DNA from: Nitrospirota bacterium
Lineage (GTDB): Bacteria; Nitrospirota; Nitrospiria; Nitrospirales; UBA8639
NCBI GenBank assembly: GCA_020355985.1
Contig: CP070628.1
Span: 1,682,289 to 1,691,734, forward strand
Direction: 5' to 3'
Length of the DNA stretch: 9,446 nucleotides
This document shows positions 7,076-9,446 of the stretch, piece after piece. The notes below the pieces were generated by a model, which did not search any database, was not told the DNA's origin, and saw nothing but the letters and a program-made list of their open reading frames with translations. The position numbers and the translations under genes were made by a program. Every line of letters starts with the position of its first letter. The first letter of the stretch is position 1.

Positions 7076-7851
7076 TGGGCTAGATGGTTGGTCATGTGTC
7101 GAAATTCCTCAGGCCGTCCAAATTGATGATCCGCGCCTTCAATCAAATTTAACTCTTTCGTCGTGTTGAGGGTTTCCAGTAAACGGGTAATTTGAGGCCG
7201 GGGAATGAGTTCGTCTTGATCGCCATGGACCACCAAGGTTGGAACCTGAATGCGTGAAAGGGCGGCATAGGCATTATAGGTGAGACATTCTTCATAGAAT
7301 GCATAATGTAAGGGGATGGGTGAGCCATCACCAACAATATTTGGGATGTGGTCGGTCGATCTCCAGTTTTCCATGGCTTCTGGACCGAATTCCAGACGGA
7401 GGACTTCGGGGAAATCCACGACCGGACATTTGAGGCCTAGGGCTTGGAGGGAGGTCTGTCTGGGAGCTGAAAGAATCGCCATGAATCCCCCAAAGCTAGA
7501 ACCAACGAGCCCGAGTCGTTTCATTCCCCGTTCTTGCAACAGCTGAAACGCTGCATCTAGTTGTTCTTCGCCTTGCTTGATACTCATGTTGGAGAAATGC
7601 TCCTGGGATTCCCCCATGCCATACCAATCAAATCGAAAAGTGGCGATGCCCTGAGGAACAAGGAGTTCGGTAAGTCGCCGATTGGTGCGACTCTGCTTAT
7701 CAGAAAGAAACCCATGACACAAAATGACGCCTAGGTTCGTTGGTGTGGAGGGTTCAGCCAATATGGCTGGCGTGGAAACACCTGACGCATTTAAAAAAGT
7801 AACAGAAGCCTCTCTTATCTGTTCATTTTTTTGTTGGGAAGCCGTATTCAT
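7045..7851 (-). CDS. Alpha/beta hydrolase (serine esterase/peptidase-like)
   Basis: This 268-aa single-domain protein has the complete alpha/beta-hydrolase outline: oxyanion HGF (46-48), the nucleophile elbow GSSFGG with Ser119, the acid in HGDQDELIP (probably Asp213) and the catalytic His242 in GADHQFG. The FRFDWYGMGES segment (72-82) and the lack of a long lid resemble the S9/feruloyl-esterase-like branch, which acts on small esters or peptides. The substrate cannot be told. There is no signal peptide, so it should be cytosolic. The ATG lies six bases after the thiD stop with no Shine-Dalgarno, so translation is probably coupled to thiD; its 3' end overlaps the next gene. Why it travels with thiD is unknown; other genomes pair thiD with unrelated genes, so this may be simple co-transcription. 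Confidence 0.85.
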   Translation of the reverse strand: MNTASQQKNEQIREASVTFLNASGVSTPAILAEPSTPTNLGVILCHGFLSDKQSRTNRRLTELLVPQGIATFRFDWYGMGESQEHFSNMSIKQGEEQLDAAFQLLQERGMKRLGLVGSSFGGFMAILSAPRQTSLQALGLKCPVVDFPEVLRLEFGPEAMENWRSTDHIPNIVGDGSPIPLHYAFYEECLTYNAYAALSRIQVPTLVVHGDQDELIPRPQITRLLETLNTTKELNLIEGADHQFGRPEEFRHMTNHLAQWMVTHLSGR

Positions 7852-7857
7852 GGATGG

Positions 7858-8649
7858 TTACGCTTGAAGGAAATAAAAATGGTCCGTTGGCCCATGGCCT
7901 TTGCCGAGTGTAAAACTATGGCGAATGGCTTCAGTGGTATATGCCTTTGCCGCGTCGATCGCATCGGCCATGGGTTTTCCTTTTGCAAGGTGTGCCGCGA
8001 TGGCTGAGGCCAAGGTGCAGCCGGTGCCATGAGTATTCTGAGTCTGGATATATTCGCCCTTATACATCCGAAAAAACCGACCATCGTAGAGAAGGTCCGT
8101 ACCTGGTTGTTCGGATAAGTGCCCGCCTTTAATCAACACATGTTGACAGCCGAATTGATGAATGATTTTTGCCGCGGTCCGAACTTCAGGGAGAGTCTTA
8201 ATCGTCATGCCGGATAACACTTCCGCTTCGTAAATATTAGGAGTGATCAGAGAAGCCTGAGGAAAAAGTTTGGCCTTAAGAGTAGATATAGCATCATCTT
8301 CAAGGAGTACATATCCACCTTTGGCCACCATAACCGGATCCACGACAAGATGCTCAATGTCTTGCGTAGCCAGTTTATGGCTTACCGTCGTGATAATCTC
8401 TTGTGTGGCCAGCATCCCGGTTTTGATGGTCCTGACTGGAATGTCAGAAAAAACAGCATCAAGTTGTTCTTCAATGATCGCGGAGGGGAGGTGAAAGACA
8501 GACGAAACCCCACACGTGTTTTGGGCCGTAATTGAAGTCAGGACCGACATACCAAAGACGCTGTTTGCTGATAGCGCTTTGAGGTCGGCCTGGATGCCAG
8601 CGCCTCCGCTAGAATCAGATCCGGCGATAGTAAGAACGGGTTTTTTCAT
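7858..8649 (-). CDS. thiD: Hydroxymethylpyrimidine/phosphomethylpyrimidine kinase
   Basis: ThiD phosphorylates 4-amino-5-hydroxymethyl-2-methylpyrimidine and then its monophosphate, giving the pyrimidine half of thiamine. The 263-aa length is standard. Visible motifs are [18 protein letters not shown] (7-24) at the N-terminus, TAQNT (41-45) contacting the pyrimidine, DPVMVAKGG (104-112), and the ribokinase-family anion hole THGTGCT (206-212). The C-terminal GKGHGP (249-254) is also typical. A weak AAGGG precedes the ATG on the minus strand with only a few bases of spacing. It is the first gene of the minus-strand series and lies behind the promoter described at 8688-8716. There is no thiE fusion and no TPP riboswitch in the leader. 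Confidence 0.96.
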   Translation of the reverse strand: MKKPVLTIAGSDSSGGAGIQADLKALSANSVFGMSVLTSITAQNTCGVSSVFHLPSAIIEEQLDAVFSDIPVRTIKTGMLATQEIITTVSHKLATQDIEHLVVDPVMVAKGGYVLLEDDAISTLKAKLFPQASLITPNIYEAEVLSGMTIKTLPEVRTAAKIIHQFGCQHVLIKGGHLSEQPGTDLLYDGRFFRMYKGEYIQTQNTHGTGCTLASAIAAHLAKGKPMADAIDAAKAYTTEAIRHSFTLGKGHGPTDHFYFLQA

Positions 8650-8687
8650 AGACCCTTGGGTTCAGTACGAAGCAGAAGGTGGGTTGA

Positions 8688-8716
8688 AGTCTACCACGGT
8701 ATTTCTGTGGTATCAA
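8688..8716 (-). promoter_or_regulatory. Candidate thiD operon promoter with dyad in the spacer
   Basis: On the minus strand TTGATA (plus 8711-8716, five of six matches to TTGACA) is separated by exactly 17 bases from TAGACT (plus 8688-8693, four of six matches to TATAAT). A start about seven bases further on would leave a leader of roughly 30 bases before the thiD ATG. The spacer contains the inverted repeat described next, so binding of a regulator there would cover both boxes. The boxes are seen; their use is inferred. Confidence 0.45.
8692..8712. repeat. Inverted repeat TACCAC-N9-GTGGTA, possible operator
   Basis: TACCAC (8692-8697) and GTGGTA (8707-8712) are a perfect 6-bp inverted repeat around a 9-base centre; as RNA on the plus strand the stem extends to eight pairs with one wobble. 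It overlaps the last bases of the -10 box and the first of the -35 box of the candidate thiD promoter. This fits a repressor operator, or an activator that acts within the spacer. No adjacent gene encodes a recognised DNA-binding regulator. Confidence 0.4.
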
Positions 8717-8726
8717 AATGCAGATT

Positions 8727-8764
8727 TTCCTAGGTTTTGAAGCTCAAGTGCGCTGTTCTAGGAA
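8727..8764. repeat. Inverted repeat TTCCTAG-N24-CTAGGAA
   Basis: TTCCTAG (8727-8733) and CTAGGAA (8758-8764) form a perfect 7-bp inverted repeat with a 24-base centre. The arms lie 14 to 50 bases upstream of the thiD dyad, in the gap shared with the PAS gene. It could be part of an operator or chance; no T-run marks it as a terminator. Confidence 0.3.
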
Positions 8765-8812
8765 GAGAAAAGAAATAGACGGTGGGTATGGGATTTTAAT
8801 CTTGACATAAGT

Positions 8813-8842
8813 TTGTAGATCTTTCATTGTGTTCAATATAAT
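8813..8842 (+). promoter_or_regulatory. Candidate promoter of the PAS-domain gene
   Basis: A perfect -10 TATAAT (8837-8842) lies 18 bases downstream of the weak -35 TTGTAG (8813-8818) and would give a leader of about 35 bases before ATG 8884. A perfect TTGACA (8802-8807) is also present, but it is 29 bases from the -10 box, too far to pair with it directly. In the leader a small hairpin AGCC-TGTG-GGCT (8844-8855) is followed nine bases on by a T-run (8860-8865). No Shine-Dalgarno is visible. Confidence 0.4.
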
Positions 8843-8883
8843 GAGCCTGTGGGCTTCGCTTTTTTGACTCAATTGCATCTTTC

Positions 8884-9446
8884 ATGGATCCTAAGCACCC
8901 TCCGAGCGCATCTTCCCGCGAGCATCTTGAAATACTTCGAAGGCAAATCGGAGATCTCCATCTGTCCCTCCGATTGTCTCAGAACCAGACCGACTCTCCC
9001 GTAGAGCAGGAACTCTTTGGTCTGCAACACTTGATAGATAAGGCAGTTCTAGGAGTCTACCGCAGTACCGTTGATGGGAAGCTGGTGATGGCGAATAGGG
9101 CTCTGGCCAGCATTTTTGGGTATAACTCTCCTGAAGAAATGATGGAAGCCGTAAGGGATATCGGAGCACAATTATATGTTGAGCCAGAGGGACGAAACGC
9201 TTGGCGCTTGTTATTTCAGAATCAAGAAATGATAGGACCTGTTTTTTGGCAAGGCTTCCGAAAGAATCATGAATTGTTGTGGCTTGAAGAACACGCCCAA
9301 CTGATACGCGATGGCGATGACCATATTTTGGGATATGAAGGGGTCGTGTTAGATGTGACAGAACGATACACTCAAGAACCGTTGCCTCAAAATTTTAAGC
9401 AGAAAGTCAAGCTTGTCGAGAAAACTGACAGCACAGATAGCGTCAA
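8884..9446 (+). CDS. PAS-domain sensory protein, N-terminal part (truncated by window end)
   Basis: Reading frame from ATG 8884 stays open for 187 codons to the window edge. The N-terminus (1-48) is hydrophilic with a helical, possibly coiled-coil stretch (about 13-33) and has no membrane segment or signal peptide. Residues about 49-163 form a PAS domain: AVLGVYRSTVDGKLV (54-68), then NRALASIFGY (71-80), SPEEMM (82-87), and the usual closing VVLDVTERY (154-162), a variant of the D-[IV]-T-E-R end motif. After it comes a polar linker. PAS domains sense small ligands, redox state or light and pass the signal to an output domain, which lies outside the window, so kinase, diguanylate cyclase or other output cannot be told. 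An in-frame TGA at 8842-8844 and the lack of another start codon support this ATG. Confidence 0.85.
   Translation, partial: MDPKHPPSASSREHLEILRRQIGDLHLSLRLSQNQTDSPVEQELFGLQHLIDKAVLGVYRSTVDGKLVMANRALASIFGYNSPEEMMEAVRDIGAQLYVEPEGRNAWRLLFQNQEMIGPVFWQGFRKNHELLWLEEHAQLIRDGDDHILGYEGVVLDVTERYTQEPLPQNFKQKVKLVEKTDSTDSV

Noticed and set aside
8650..8883. Possible TPP riboswitch upstream of thiD
   Set aside because: Neither the CUGAGA nor the ACCUGA core is present on the minus strand in this gap, and the predicted leader is only about 30 bases.
8891..9169. 92-codon minus-strand open frame
   Set aside because: It is antisense to the PAS-domain gene, whose protein has clear domain motifs in the plus frame.

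Overview
The window reads as ordinary chromosomal DNA from a Gram-negative bacterium of mid GC content (about half G+C by eye). It is densely packed with housekeeping and accessory metabolic genes. I see no RNA gene, intact insertion sequence, phage gene, CRISPR array or recognisable defence system. The gene styles, and a degraded palindromic repeat between two convergent genes, recall Nitrospira-like (Nitrospirota) chromosomes. That assignment rests on memory of such genomes and is tentative.

Left block, plus strand (1-1812): the 3' end of an rmlC-type epimerase gene overlaps rmlD by ATGA, and uppP follows closely. The first two complete dTDP-L-rhamnose synthesis. UppP recycles the undecaprenyl carrier on which rhamnose-containing O-antigen or other glycans and peptidoglycan are built, so this looks like a cell-envelope transcription unit that begins upstream of the window.

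Middle block (1854-5069): a minus-strand malic enzyme with an N-terminal ACT domain converges on uppP. It diverges, across about 100 bp, from a plus-strand 487-aa membrane protein. That protein joins a C-terminal CPBP (CAAX/Rce1-like) protease domain to a long N-terminal helical region of no recognised family. A likely intrinsic terminator and a degenerate inverted-repeat element follow it.

Right block, minus strand (8649 down to 5086): five genes in one direction with short gaps or overlaps: thiD (HMP/HMP-P kinase), an alpha/beta hydrolase, a small three-helix membrane protein, a gamma-carbonic-anhydrase-like hexapeptide protein and an atypical SDR-family epimerase/reductase. A candidate promoter ahead of thiD has a dyad filling the spacer between its -35 and -10 boxes, which suggests a regulated operon. 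The products do not form one known pathway; only thiD is clearly thiamine-related.

Right edge (8884-9446): the first 187 codons of a PAS-domain protein on the plus strand, divergent from thiD and cut off by the window end. Its output domain is not visible.
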